Assembly (NCBI GenBank): GCA_949318235.1
Contig: OX439127.1
Location: 29,583,953-29,647,952, forward strand
From: Ecdyonurus torrentis
Lineage: Eukaryota > Arthropoda > Insecta > Ephemeroptera > Heptageniidae
Direction: 5' to 3'
Length of the DNA: 64,000 nt
Part shown: piece after piece, positions 11,763 through 40,861 of the stretch
How positions within the stretch are numbered: position 1 is the stretch's first letter
How the letters are laid out: each line of letters opens with the position of its first letter
Translations under genes and position numbers: made by a program
The notes under the pieces: generated by a model
Databases searched by the model: none
What the model was told of the DNA's origin: nothing
Seen by the model: only the letters and a program-made list of their open reading frames with translations

Positions 11763-13040
11763 GTAAAGTTTTTTTTGCTTTATTTTTAATAGTACAGTAT
11801 ATAGTATGTACAAAGATATAGTGAAATCAAAATTATAGGAAAAAACTACGTGGTCACCTTGATACATAGCAATAAAGGAAAAATTCTGCATACAATAGAA
11901 AATTGTGACTTTTAATTATGTTTTGGTTTTAATGATTTTAAAGTTGGTAAATCTTTTATCAATTAAATTGTATATCATGTCATATAATATCTTATAAAGT
12001 GTTATTTATATTTATGGAAAATTAATAAAACTTAATTTTTATTTTCAGGGCCTAGATACAGAAAACCCTTGCTAGAAAAACCTCTACATTTACCTTCAAA
12101 GAAACCACTCCTACATCATCCCATTGACTTGCCCAATCAGAAAAAGCTGCCACTGTTGGGAGCATCTCCTGAAAAAACATTACTGAAAGCTCCATGGTCA
12201 GGCACAAAAAGAGTATATGGGACAGAAGATCCTGTTAATTCGAATATGAGCCCATCATATCCACCACCTGTAAAAAGGCAAGCTTTGCTGCCTACTCCAG
12301 GTGAATGGGGTTCCAAGTTAGACACTGAGCAGGCACAACCTGTGTCTGGCGGTTTATTGCCTCGTCCTTACAGACAAGTAACAACAAATCAACTTGGTTT
12401 GCTCCCTCCTCCATCATGCTCCTCTCCTCGTAATATATATACTCCTCCTCCTTTGACTCCACCTTCTGTATCACCTCTAGACAGCATCAAACCTTTGCGC
12501 TCTGCTCCTCTTACTCCTACAGCATCTCTCTCGCCATCCTCTGGGTTGCTTCCTATTCCTGGTCCCCGACACAATGAAACTGGCAGGAATATAGAATCCA
12601 GAGCTGTTTCTTATAAAAAAGCACCTCTTCTTCAAACACCTAACGAGGGAGGTTTGTATAGTTGTACTAACAACAATAATAACAACATTAATAAAAAAAC
12701 ACTTTTACCCCTTGTACCAATCATACCATGCATACCACAAGAAAAAATAAGTAAACCTCCATTATTGAAAGCCCCTCCTTCAGCAGCTGTTGTCCCGAAC
12801 CGTCCCAAACATGATTTACCTGCTGTACCAACCAATGGTTCAATTAGTTCTGTCAATGGTCAACGCCATACGAGAGAACCTCTTATTCCTACTCCTCCTC
12901 CTGTTTTACACAGTAGATTTGATTCAGCTGCTCATAGTTACAAAAAAACAAGTGTTGCTTATCGCCAGTCCAGTCTGTCTCCCAGTAATTCTGCCAGTAT
13001 GAAACGCCCTCTTCTTCCAACACCAACATTATTATGTTGA
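11729..13040 (+). CDS. Proline-rich protein with repeated LLxxP motifs (two coding exons)
   Basis: I do not recognise this gene. Two exons (11729-11762 and 12049-13040) join in phase to give 341 residues. The start is chosen because an in-frame TAG sits 30 bases upstream in the same exon and the ATG has A at -3. The protein is Pro-, Leu-, Ser- and Thr-rich. A loose motif, usually a basic or small residue, then Leu-Leu, two residues and Pro, recurs about twelve times: KPLLEKP, KPLLHHP, ALLPTPGEW, GLLPRPY, GLLPPP, GLLPIPGP, APLLQTP, PPLLKAPP, EPLIPTPPP, RPLLPTP. An Asn run lies near residues 219-224. I see no signal peptide, membrane segment or folded domain. It is probably disordered; a nuclear or scaffold role would be a guess. 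Codon use and the long open frame in AT-rich DNA support a real gene. Confidence 0.75.
12049..13040 (+). CDS. Proline-rich gene, terminal coding exon
   Basis: The acceptor TTTTCAG ends at 12048. The exon carries residues 12-341 (GPRYRKPLL onward) and stops at TGA 13038-13040 after RPLLPTPTLLC. All the LLxxP motifs lie here. Confidence 0.8.
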
Positions 13041-13257
13041 TCTCTCCACATCATTCTGGTGACACAATTTATGCTCGCTTGTATCTGCTTCTCAGTCCAT
13101 GTAACTTCACACTAAAAACATTTGACTTACCAAATAGATGTAATATATTCAAACTTGTATGAACAAACTTGTAGCATTATTTTTGTTAAAATTCATTATA
13201 TGCATTCATTATATTTGCAAGTACCATTAATTGTTATAGGACTTTATAAAAAGTCAA

Positions 13258-13263
13258 AATAAA
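13258..13263 (+). terminator. Poly(A) signal of the proline-rich gene
   Basis: AATAAA lies about 218 bases after the stop codon and is the first canonical signal downstream. Confidence 0.6.
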
Positions 13264-13621
13264 ATCATTCTTTATTATCAGGATGAAATTGAAAGTGCAC
13301 TTTTATTTCCCATCATCAATGACATTGGTAATTTGTATATTAAAACTTAACTTTAGGTCAAGCTTCATAGCTTCTCTATGATCTTATTTAAATCCATTTC
13401 ATGACTTCAATTATACAATTTTTACATCACTATTAATAATATAATTAGATTATAATATGCTAGTGGTTCAATTTACCGCTACGTAATTTTCAATGAACAC
13501 CAATATCATGTGAAATTTTGATATTTATACTTTTAATAGCAACGACTAATGAGTGTACGATATGCATGAAGCCTTGTATCTAGTAAGACTACTTAAACTG
13601 TTTTGTTATAATACAAATTTC

Positions 13622-13623
<2 letters not shown>

Positions 13624-13702
<79 letters not shown>
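13624..13702. repeat. (TA)n microsatellite
   Basis: An uninterrupted TA run, followed within about 30 bases by a palindromic element. Confidence 0.95.
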
Positions 13703-13710
<8 letters not shown>

Positions 13711-13730
13711 TTTAGGTATATATAGATAGA

Positions 13731-13865
13731 TATCGTCATTGTCGCGTCAAAACGGTTCTTCTGAAGTTATCACGAACCCGATGCATGTCGCTTTGCTACA
13801 GTAAACCCTAGATGCACCATGCATCGGGTTCATGATAATTTCAGAAGAATTGTTTCGACACGATA
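13731..13865. mobile_element. Palindromic element beside a TA microsatellite
   Basis: Inverted arms share TTCTTCTGAA, TTATCA and GAACCCGATGCATG, with GTCG and CGAC towards the ends. The start TATCGTC resembles the ends of the elements at 2625, 15442 and 15834. Confidence 0.7.
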
Positions 13866-14654
13866 GGGATGCTATATGTATATATATATTTTTTTTAATT
13901 AGGTATGCAGAGCAAATAAAATAATGCTCATCATTTTTTTTAAACATTGCAAGTTTATTGATTTTACATATTGCTAGATTTTAAGTATGGGAGAAAAAAG
14001 TGTAACATAAGTCTAAAATAGACATTAAATTATTAAATATGGATGTATTTATATAGAAATATTTATCATATGCCTATATATTACTGTTTTGAAAAATAAA
14101 CAGTTCAATTTACAAGTGTCAATATAAATTATAATATATTTAAGGCATGTATGCTAGTTTCAAAAACTCCAAACACAAAATAATTATAACATTGCATGCT
14201 TAAAAAAAAAAAAAAAAAAAAAGATGATGATAGTATATTATAATAAGTGGTTTTGAACAGGTAAATTAATAAATAAATGTTTTATATTTATCATCATGTG
14301 CTGTAAGCATATCTCAATAAAATTGTCAATTGACCTCAGCAATATGATATGGTAATGTATTTTAGAATATAAATTAATTTTATTGCATGAAATTGTGGAT
14401 TTATGTGTAGCATTCTTGCATGTTGAAATGTTGTTTTTATTTTTAATTTTTGAGTAAACCAAAAATAGACAATTGTAAAGCTATGTATGCTATATACTAT
14501 ACTATACCTAGAAAGACTACAATTACTGTCCATGTTAAAGTAGTTATATTTCAGTATAAAAAAAGGCCTAAATTAAAAAAAAAAAAAAAAAACATAATCA
14601 ATTTTTTAAACATTTTATTTGTGAATAGTATGTATGTTTATAATATAATATATC

Positions 14655-14828
14655 CATGCTTATCCACCTAAGTAATCGAACTACACTTTACAAATTTTGT
14701 TCAAAATCAACTATCTACATTTGGCGCTTCTAAGTATTTATCAGGAGAAATAAATGGGTGAACTTGGAATTTGTAAAGTGCAGATTGGTCATTTTGAATA
14801 AATTCACTTTGACGGGGAAGCATTAATA
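14655..14828. mobile_element. Short inverted-repeat element, family 1, copy 2
   Basis: It shares CGAACTACACTTTAC, TTGGCGCTTCT-like and GGTGAACTTGGAA-like blocks with 2352-2546, in the same order. Its right end is more decayed. Confidence 0.65.
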
Positions 14829-15388
14829 TATTCATATAAATAATATAATATAATTATTTATAAAGTTTATTATTATTATTATATATAGGATATATTTTAC
14901 ATATTATTTCATAAATTTTTATTTTTATTCATATAGAAAATTGAAAATATTTTATTTTATCAGTGTGAAATTTGAATCCTTATTATTTTATTTCTAATTA
15001 TTATCTAATGATCATGATTTAATAATTATTTCATTGATATATGCACATTAAAAAAAAATCAATGAAAATTTTTAATTGAGCCCAGCAATAATATGCATAC
15101 ACATACATTTTATGTAGGAAATATAATTATTATCATTGCTCCAATTTTTAAGTGCAGTTGCATATAAGCTATATATATTTAGCAATATTTTAATATTATT
15201 AAGTTATCTTTTTAAATATAACTATATAGAAATGTGTGTTGAAGTGTATTAGTGAAAAATTATAGTAATAATGATAATAATAGTATGTTGTTGTTTTTTT
15301 CTCTAATGGTGAAATTTGCATATCATATAAAATTCAATCCTCGTAAGGTTATATGCCTAATATATGTCTACTATTGTAATAAGTAAGT

Positions 15389-15440
<52 letters not shown>
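15389..15440. repeat. (GT)n/(TA)n microsatellite
   Basis: About 40 bases of GT repeat followed by ten of TA, directly abutting the next element. Confidence 0.95.
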
Positions 15441-15441
15441 T

Positions 15442-15597
15442 TCGTCCTGGTCACTGCATAAGGCCTCATCTCCAGTGATCAGCAATTTGACAAAGGCCCT
15501 ATCTCCATTGATTATGCCATAACGTTTGCACTGGAGATAGGGCTCTGAATGAAATGCTGATCACTGGAGATGAGGCTTTTTCTGCAATCAGGGCGAT
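15442..15597. mobile_element. Palindromic element
   Basis: The left arm reads TCGTCCTGGTCACTGCA then GCCTCATCTCCAGTGATCAGCA; the right arm inverts these (TGCTGATCACTGGAGATGAGGC, then GCAATCAGGGCGATA). Inner GGCCCTATCTCCA/TGGAGATAGGGC also pair. It is non-coding. Confidence 0.75.
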
Positions 15598-15629
15598 ATA
15601 TGTATGTATGTATGTAATGTGTGTATATA

Positions 15630-15833
15630 TAGGGTGTACTTGCATTTTAAGGTCGTCTTACAAAAGGTATCCTTGCATTTTTGTCCAGTACAACAAAGGG
15701 CGTATGTACAGTAGATTTTTCATGTTAATCTAATGGCGGATGCGTGCACAGCTGTTAATTTGTCCAAATGCAAGTATGCTCTTTGTGGAAAAGTGTCAAA
15801 ATGCAAGTGCGCCCTTTGGACGCAACCAGGACG

Positions 15834-15834
<1 letters not shown>
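15630..15834. mobile_element. Palindromic element between TA and CA repeats
   Basis: The left arm has GTGTACTTGCATTTTAAG and ATCCTTGCATTTTTGTCCA. The right arm inverts them (TCCAAATGCAAGTATGC, CAAAATGCAAGTGCGCCCT). The outer tip ACCAGGACGATA is the inverse of the tip at 15442, so this and the previous element may be a nested pair. Confidence 0.65.
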
Positions 15835-15873
<39 letters not shown>

Positions 15874-15955
15874 ACACACACATGTATTATATATACATAC
15901 ACACACACACACACATGTATTATATATACACACACACATACATACATTACATAAT
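15835..15955. repeat. (CA)n microsatellite block
   Basis: CA repeats are interrupted twice by CATGTATTATATATA. Reading frames through this block (His-Thr and Val-Cys runs) are artefacts. Confidence 0.95.
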
Positions 15956-16086
15956 GCATACATACATATTCTCATTGGCAATAACAAAGGAGTGCAAATA
16001 TTATATACAATTTAACATTTGAAAAATGTTCTGCCTTTTATTGGAATAAAAAGCTAGCTAATATTCCCTCCCCTTAATCTTATAAA

Positions 16087-16119
<33 letters not shown>

Positions 16120-16539
16120 GAAGATACATTTTATCCTTTGTATATCTTAATAACTTTGCATTAACAAAGTAGGTACAAGTAATTTATTATATTGCACTAT
16201 AGTGCATTTTTAACATTTTAAAAATATTTTACCAATTTAATATTGAGACAAAAAAGTTAAATTTTATTATATTCTTGTCGTAGATGTAAGTTTTTTACAT
16301 GTAAGGGTTCATTTATCCATTTTTAGGGGGGAGAAAAGCAATATTTATTTATGCTCAAATTCACTCATATTTCATGTAAGGGGAGGACATCATTAAATCC
16401 TTGCTTTTCATAATTACGATAGAGTGAATCTCTTGTTGCAATGCTGAAAATTTGTACAACCAAATGCATATTTTACATGACAAAGAGAGTTCTAATCTCA
16501 CTTAAATTTAATTGTAAATTAAAAATAATGCATACCTAA

Positions 16540-16541
<2 letters not shown>

Positions 16542-16630
<89 letters not shown>
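16542..16630. repeat. (TA)n microsatellite
   Basis: About 89 uninterrupted bases of TA. Confidence 0.95.
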
Positions 16631-16633
<3 letters not shown>

Positions 16634-19600
16634 ATATTATACATAATATTACTACATATTTCATATTTAAAACATAACCTTAATCAAATCACAATCTTTT
16701 AGATGGAGGAACAAATAAATAAAAGTAATTGATTGTATCAAAAGGTGAATAATAATGAGCTCTTTTTGTCTCTCTCTCTCTCTGTCTCTGTCTCTTTTTT
16801 TTTTTTTTTTTTTTTTTTTTGAAAGTGTAATATGATGTATATGTATGCGAGGTAAAATTACTCTATAGATGTCTAAAAATGCATAATTAATTAAAATTAA
16901 TATTTGTATCATGTAAAAATATAGTTATATCTAAATGTATTACTGTATAGATTTTCTTTCTTCTGGCACATAATGGACCTGGTTTTTAGTAGCACTACCA
17001 GCTTATTGGTAGATGTGACAATGTCAATTCTTGCAGTGTATAGTATGCACCCCGTCCCAAGATTTATATAACAATGTGATATATCACGCTCCAAAATACA
17101 AAAACAGCAATCAAGACAAATACTAAAAAGACAAGGAATATATTGTTATAATTTATTTAAACATTTTTCTGTATATTCAAGTTTGGTTAGTGAGTAATAT
17201 ATTATACAATTAAAAAAATTGCATTATTCTTAATGTATTTTATAGCTCTAAGCATAATTTTTTTTCTTTCTATTTATGTTTGTGTGTTTTTATCATTATT
17301 ATTATTTTATTATTATTCCTTAAGATTATGTTTATCATGAAAGCCATTACAAATTGTAACATATTTAAATTTATACAATGTATACATACCCCTATTTTCC
17401 CATCTTAAATTACACAGATAAAAATAATACTCAATAAAAACCTGTAAAAATTTATGTTAACCTTTTAAAAGTTTGCTTGCCTCAAATATTGTTTTAAAAT
17501 TTAAATCGATTTTAAATGAAAAATAAGCTTGTATAGGTGAAGGGAAACTAACAAGTACCTAACCAATAAAGATGTATTGGCAGCAGAACACATAAATACA
17601 ATAACAAATCATATAATAAGATTTATATTGGAGTTAAATTCAGTGTTGGAAAAGTTATTATAATTTTCATAAAATTGCTGATACAATCAAGGTATGGCAT
17701 TTGTTAATGACCTTGTGGTTATTTAATTTACTCATATTAGTCCAAAATAATGGCTTTATTCCTACTGTAATATTCCCACATTTTCTTTACATTATATTCA
17801 AGTTAGTTCCATCTTAATTATTGATAGAAGCAGAATATAATAATAACCTTGATTTTCTGTGGAGAGTCAACCATTTTTATTGTTTAAATATGTGTTTTAG
17901 TAAAGTTTTGCATTATGTGTATTTTTAGTTTCAACAAAAATAAGCCATCTATAATTTCGTCAAGCTGTGCAAAGCGTCAGTTACATAATAGTTACCTCTA
18001 CAATGAAATAATTTTTCCATGGGATGGACTTAAGTTCAATTACGTAATATACTTGAATCTTAAATAAGTATAGGCCTATACTTTTTTACACTACAATATG
18101 AATTATATTAATTAAATATTGCATAATACTAATAATTTGTACTTGTGTTTTGTATTTGATAATCAGATCAAAATGGCAATAATAAATTACTATGTCTTAC
18201 ATCAAATTGTGTTATTTTTGCATCATAAATCTCTTATCTCCGAGTTTTTATTATTATTTAATTTGTAATTGATGAGTACTAAAAATGATATTTGGGAAGG
18301 AGTTCCTATAAAGAATAGGATAGATGAAACCAGTAAGGGCCTATATAACCATAGCTTTATTATTATTATTATTTTTTACTAATAAAAAATAAATACATAC
18401 ATAAGTCACACCAAGACAATGAAGTATTATCGGTGGGTGCTTAATCAGCATAATATAAATATGTTAGTAAGCAATAAAAAAATTAACAATAATAATCATA
18501 AACAAAATCAGCAAATTTCCATTTTTTTTTTAACTACATAAACAAATATAATAAATAATTGTTACTGAATTTAGAACAAACAAAACAAATTATATTAGTT
18601 ACATAAATACCAATTCTTTACCTTTACCTTTGCTTTTAATTCTTTTTTATGCTTTGCATCCTTGATAAATTTAGGTATGGCATTACAAATTTGCGGTAGT
18701 TGAACACTCACGTCAGTGTCCTCTCACCGTATCTATTTTTAATTTTGGGTACAACAACCGGCTCAAGAAAGCTGTTGTCTTGTATTATGGTTATGAGAAT
18801 GAGATCTTTTTTCAAGATTTACAATAGTATTAAACTCATCAACTAAAATAACAGATTTTGCAAGATTTTTTTTAAGGGAACTATATTAAAATGTTTAAAA
18901 TATATCTATATAATAATATAGTGAAGAAAACGTGATAATTTGATATTAAAAAAAAAAAAAAAAAAAAAAAATGCTAGCACAATAAAAACATATTGCCCAT
19001 GTGAATAATTTTTTATTTTGAACTCCAAGAGAAAAAAAAAGTGTCTTAATTCATTGATGATCGCCTAGACTTTGAGAGATTAAACTGTGAACTGACAAAG
19101 ACACACATACTGTATACAACATATTATACTCCCTTTCTCCAGGAGTTTAGTGCCAAGAGCAAACCGTTCTTTTTTTATCTCTGTGCTAGCAAGATAAATT
19201 TTCACCAAAATATGTTAAATTTATGTTAACAATAACCATGATGAATTATTTTCCTAATATCTTGGTGTGTACATATACAAGTTTTAAAGTAACTTTAAAA
19301 ATAACTATATCATTTAAGGTTATCTCAGGGTATATTGGCCTGAATTTGAATTTTATAACAAAACAAGTACCACTACCACTCTAAATTTAATGCTGCATAC
19401 AAGAGCATGATAAATATAGCCCAATAATTTTTAATGTGCCAACCCAAAATTTTTTTCCTCACTATTTCTGGACTATCATGTAACTATAGTACATTGAATG
19501 AAGAGAAATTGAAAAGAGTAAAACAAATTCAATCTGATTGTATATTCATCAATCATATATATTTCATTCATAGTTTCCCTCTGCGCCTAAGTAATACTGA

Positions 19601-19810
19601 CAAAGGTAAGACATTTTTTTTCCTTGGATTTTAGTGCCGAAAACTATCAAATAATTAAGTGTTAGTTTTTTTTTAACTGACAAGATTTTTACCAAACTTT
19701 GGGACTCTCTTCACTATATGGTAAATAACACCCTTGCTGGTTTTCTCATATCTGTTTCTTTCAAATTTATCATACCTATAACCATATACAATACCTATAT
19801 AGTTTAAAGC

Positions 19811-20009
19811 GAAGTTCTAATTTTTAGTTCATTAAATTAAGTATTTTTAATTAATTTTTAAAAGTCACAAAATGATATCACAGCTAGAGGCTGCAACTTT
19901 TTCCTAGTGCCCACATGCATATGTGGTAATCAGGCAGCTTGTCTTGTGGTGTCATTGCGTTTTCAAAAATTAATTAAAAATACTTAATGAACTCAAAAAT
20001 GAGAAATTC
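19811..20009. mobile_element. Foldback element
   Basis: Inverted arms of about 60 bp share TTCATTAA, AAGTATTTTTAATTAATTTT and GGCTGC/GCAGC blocks. It is non-coding. Confidence 0.6.
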
Positions 20010-20111
20010 ACAAATGTATCAATTCAGGACAATGTCCTCTTGTAGAATATAAAATAAAATTATCCCCTATATATAGGATTTTTTTTTTGTAATCTTTCTC
20101 ATTGTGGTAGG

Positions 20112-20143
<32 letters not shown>
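20112..20143. repeat. Poly(A) run
   Basis: A homopolymer of about 32 A's just before the next element. Confidence 0.9.
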
Positions 20144-20147
<4 letters not shown>

Positions 20148-20150
20148 ATA

Positions 20151-20346
20151 TACAGTAAACTCTTGATTTTATGAAGTTCAATTCTGTGAATTTCTCAATT
20201 TTGTGAAATGCTCAGTTGGTCCGCAGCAGACTGCAATATGCATGGATGTTAAAGCTCTGGATTTGTGAAATCAAATTTGTGAAATGCAACGACCATTTTT
20301 TGGGCCCCCCTTAATTGTGATTTCACAAAATTGAGAGTTTACAGTA
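20151..20346. mobile_element. TA-flanked short element, pogo/Tigger-like ends
   Basis: The ends are TACAGTAAACTCTTGATTTT and, inverted, TACTGTAAACTCTCAATTTT. CAGT-type tips with TA flanks recall pogo/Tigger MITEs. The interior repeats GTGAAAT/TTTGTGAA words. Confidence 0.65.
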
Positions 20347-20740
20347 TACTTTATCATAAAAATATTAAATGTGAAAAGATTTAGAGGAGCAGACAAAAGT
20401 TGCTGATACAAAGGCATCTAGTTGGCAGGATGCAGGATCGGCCACAAGAGCAGTGCTTTGTCAATAAGCAGTGTACCACTATTTCTTACTCCTAAACATT
20501 TTATATGCGCCTGAAACTTGGAAATTGCAGTAGGCATTGGGGAAGTTGAATGCTATATGGGTATATGAGCTAGCTGTCTTGTAGGTACATAAATGTGTGA
20601 CAAGCCTAGATTTATAGATGGGGATTATATGGGTGGGATTGATGGGGTGCAAGAAACAGAGACTGAAAAGTATGATAAAGCAGTGTGGTAAAATGGTTTG
20701 GAAATGAGGCAAGGCCGGGGATGAGTTATATATATTTAAT
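20347..20740. other. Spacer without a supported gene
   Basis: Single-copy-looking sequence with a 77-codon minus-strand frame (20479-20712) that has no recognisable domain and no splice context. Confidence 0.4.
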
Positions 20741-20760
20741 ACCTATATATATATATATAT

Positions 20761-21271
20761 ATGATAAAAATTCATTGTAGTCTTACCTTCTATAAGACCC
20801 TGGGCTTTCACTCGCTGCTTGTTTTGACGATAAAAAATAACACACAACACCATAAAAAATTGTCACTTATATATAAGTTAATAAAAAGACTCAATTCACA
20901 GTTTTTTAAAAATTATATATACATAGCTATGTTATATTTACACCAAATTGTAACGTTTTCGAGTGCGTATGTAGAAACATACAGTGTCTGCACTCTTCTT
21001 CAGCTGAAGAAGAGTGAAGAGTGAAGAGCTGAAGAAGAGTGCAGACACTGTATGTTTCTACATACGCACTCGAAAACGTTACAATTTGGTGTAAATATAA
21101 CATAGCTATGTATATATAATTTTTAAAAAACTGTGAATTGAGTCTTTTTATTAACTTATATATAAGTGACAATTTTTTATGGTGTTGTGTGTTATTTTTT
21201 ATCGTCAAAACAAGCAGCGAGTGAAAGCCCAGGGTCTTATAGAAGGTAAGACTACAATGAATTTTTATCAT
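20761..21271. repeat. Long near-perfect palindrome (245-bp arms, 21-nt loop)
   Basis: Each base p in 20761-21005 pairs with base 42032-p in 21027-21271. The segments I compared match exactly, and the two strands encode the same ~80-residue frame in opposite directions. The loop is 21006-21026. TA repeats flank both sides. The shared frame (MIKIHCSL...) has no recognisable domain and is best read as a by-product of symmetry. It could be a recent inverted duplication, a foldback transposon or an assembly artefact. Confidence 0.85.
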
Positions 21272-21302
21272 CATGTCACCTCGCTTGATATTCAAATTTT
21301 CA

Positions 21303-21305
<3 letters not shown>

Positions 21306-21373
<68 letters not shown>
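21306..21373. repeat. (TA)n microsatellite
   Basis: Flanks the right side of the palindrome; further TA-rich sequence extends to about 21420. Confidence 0.95.
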
Positions 21374-21376
<3 letters not shown>

Positions 21377-21449
21377 ATATATAATATATATATTTAAAAA
21401 ATGTATGTATATATATATACATACATACACACACACATATCCTATATAC

Positions 21450-23500
21450 TAGAACGAATTAATATAGGAATGAGAGAAGAAAGGGCTCCTACAAAAAATC
21501 AGCATGTTTCGCCAAGGTAATTTAAAATTAATAAGTGTCATGCCAGGAAAAAAAAATCTTGCCATATACATGAGAGGACAGTACAGTGTACAGTAGACGT
21601 TGGTGATCAACACTCGAGTGGAAAGTGTGAATCCATATATCCTGGGCTTCCACACAAGTTGTATGCAGTACTCATAGTGAAGATGGTGTATTTTGGGCCC
21701 CCCAGCTGCACACACTGATTAGTTGAAACAACCAAGCACACAAACTGGCATGCTAATTAAAACCTCTCACCCACATACTGTAATATAAAATTGTGCAACA
21801 TGAGGGATGCAAGACAGGCAGCCAACAAGGCATGTGTCCTCCCTCACCTGCCAGAGTTCCCCATCTTTAGCAAGTTTGCGAGAACAGTAGGTCTCTATAC
21901 TGGCTGCACTAAATCGTGATTCATGCTATAGTAACATATCACTTTATAAACACAGGGACAGGAAAGGTAAAATATATGTTGGGAATTGGAGAGATAAAAT
22001 TTAATGCACTTATGGATGTTGGAATTTTTAATGCATTTTATTAGCTTTTACCTATATTCCATAGACCCCCAATGCTGTACGTGTTATTACAATATCAACT
22101 TCAAATTTTTAAAATGTCTGATAATTACTATTTTGAGCTAGTTGAATGCACCTTCTATATTTAGACTATTCTTACAATTAACAGAATTAAAAAAAAAAAA
22201 AAAAAAAAAAAAATGCTTTGAATATATTTTTAAAGAGGTGAAAGGGTAAACCAACAAGGTTCTTTTACCACAATGAAGTCTGTATCTCGTGAAAATCTTG
22301 ATGTCACATTTACTACAAATTGATTTTGATTCAATGGCGACAGCTCTCCTCATTCAGTTGTTTAGGCAACTTAAGAAGACAAAATCACTCTAAGCAACAA
22401 CTGGAGAAGAGTGCCGTTACCCTTGAAACGTCTTAATCAATGTAAATATTTGTGTTAAATGTGCCCACAAGATCTTCGCACCCAGCTACAGACTTCATCA
22501 CGGTATGGCGCTTTTTAGTTTCCCTATTCTTTCTTGTGATAAATGTAAAAGGCAAATATGAAGTAAATTATAAGTCAAAGTGAAGCATAAGGGATAGAAA
22601 ATTGTTATGGTTTAAGAGAAATGCTGGTGGCTTACCCTGAATCCATAGAGGATAATACATTCTTGTCCTCTTAATTTCATTTATTGATAAGATATGTGTT
22701 AAAACTAAATTTTATTTTAGTTTACTACATAAACATCTTAACAGGACTGTGGGGACCTAATAAATCCAAAATAATTTACTTCCAGTAATTTTAAATGATA
22801 TGAATGTTAAATGCTATACACCAGTTTATAGATGCAAAATTTTGCTAAAAACCACTAATCTTTTCCAATTTTTTGCAAGAAATTATTACTTCCAATATAA
22901 CTATTTCTTATTATGCAACATGTATTTTCATCCCCCCCTCCCCCCCCCCCCCCCAAAAAAAAAAAAAGCAAACGCACAGGATATTAAAATAATAATTTTG
23001 CTTTTGAAGAGAGAGAGAGAGAGAAATTAGATGCAAATAAAAACAACAGTATAATACAAAGAATATATGTTTATTATTTTAAAATGATAATTCAATGATT
23101 GGAATATATATATTTTTTTATTTTTTTTTAACAATAATTTTGAACTTTTACAATATGTAGGTAAACAGTATAGAGAAAAAAATTAATAATTTATTTTATT
23201 AGCATAAAAAATAAAAATGATGCATGATATACATAAAAATAAGTCTGGAATAAATTCAAGTAAGAATTAAAAAGAAGCATAACAACTAACATTAATAATA
23301 AATGTGACCTGCAAAAGGTTATTTTCTTGTATTTAGAAATAACAATTTTTATATTTATTAGTATATTCAGTCCTGTAATACTGAGCACAGCAGTGAATAA
23401 AAGTCTCATATATAATTAATAAGAGAACATGATCCAAAAACTTCATTGTTGTTGTTGCCGCTATTTCAGTGGTCCATGTATATGTAATTAAGTCTATTTT
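21450..23500. other. Intergenic DNA downstream of ARL5
   Basis: No gene seen. A block at 21590-21910 has higher GC but no long frame. A weak foldback spans about 22262-22509 (CACAATGAAGTCTGTA inverted as TACAGACTTCATCACG). Homopolymers include A at 22190-22213 and C-then-A at about 22936-22966. Confidence 0.45.
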
Positions 23501-23523
23501 TCATTCTTTTCCCCCTTGTTATC

Positions 23524-23529
23524 TTTATT
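23524..23529 (-). terminator. Candidate poly(A) signal of ARL5
   Basis: AATAAA on the minus strand, about 190 bases past the ARL5 stop. Other AATAAA copies further on are also possible in this AT-rich DNA. Confidence 0.4.
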
Positions 23530-23716
23530 ATTCACAAAATTATCTGTTTCAGAAACACTTAACTTGCACATAAAAAGTGGCAATTAATTTCACTAGATAT
23601 ACAAATAGCTTGCCCTTGCAATTGAGATCACAATTGAAAGACCCTCAATATGAGGTGACACACATAGCACTTGTTGCCAGCAGTTCATCTTCAACTGAAA
23701 ACTGTCCAGCCACGGG

Positions 23717-40490
<16,774 letters not shown>

Positions 40491-40619
40491 TTTAGTGATC
40501 AAGAGGACCTGAAATCCAAATCATGAACTTAATCAAAAAAATACATTGTATTTTGTATTGATATGTTTTTAATGGACCATCATAGATTTTCATGAGGCAT
40601 GGGTCAGATGTCAGATGTA

Positions 40620-40739
40620 CAGCTCTGGCCAAAAGTTTCCGAACGATTTGCATAGGCAACCCGCAACCACTCACTGTTATCTTTATGAGAAAACGCAGCG
40701 GCCGCCGCTGCCCCGTTCGGGAACTTTTGGCCAGAGCTG
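40620..40739. mobile_element. TA-flanked palindromic element (120 bp), copy 1
   Basis: The tips are CAGCTCTGGCCAAAAGTTTC and CTTTTGGCCAGAGCTG, with TA on each side. The central GCGGCCGCCGCTGCCCCG block is GC-rich. CTGGCCAAAAGT tips resemble Tc1/mariner ends. Confidence 0.85.
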
Positions 40740-40741
40740 TA

Positions 40742-40861
40742 CATCTCTGGCTAAAAGTTTGAGAACAATTTGTATAGGAAACCTTCATCCACACTCTACT
40801 ATCTTTAAGAGAAAACGCAGCAGGGGCTGCTGCCCCATTCCTTAACTTTTGGCCTGAGGTG
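40742..40861. mobile_element. TA-flanked palindromic element (120 bp), copy 2
   Basis: Same length and orientation as copy 1 but diverged (CATCTCTGGCTAAAAGTTTG to CTTTTGGCCTGAGGTG). It shares the single TA at 40740-40741 with copy 1. Confidence 0.8.

Larger units (their letters stand above)
13264..20150. other. Intergenic AT-rich DNA between convergent genes, first part
   Basis: No gene seen. It holds microsatellites, short foldbacks (listed separately) and, at 18620-18850, a segment of slightly higher complexity that may be a decayed retroelement. The short frames here are few and compositionally trivial. Confidence 0.5.

Noticed and set aside
12137..12856. Antisense frames across the proline-rich exon
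   Set aside because: Shadows of the sense frame caused by codon bias.
15720..16015. Cys-Val and His-Thr frames over CA/GT repeats (also 43451-43780)
   Set aside because: Direct products of dinucleotide repeats on both strands.
20761..21307. Two long frames encoding the same peptide on opposite strands
   Set aside because: Explained entirely by the palindrome; no domain or splice context.
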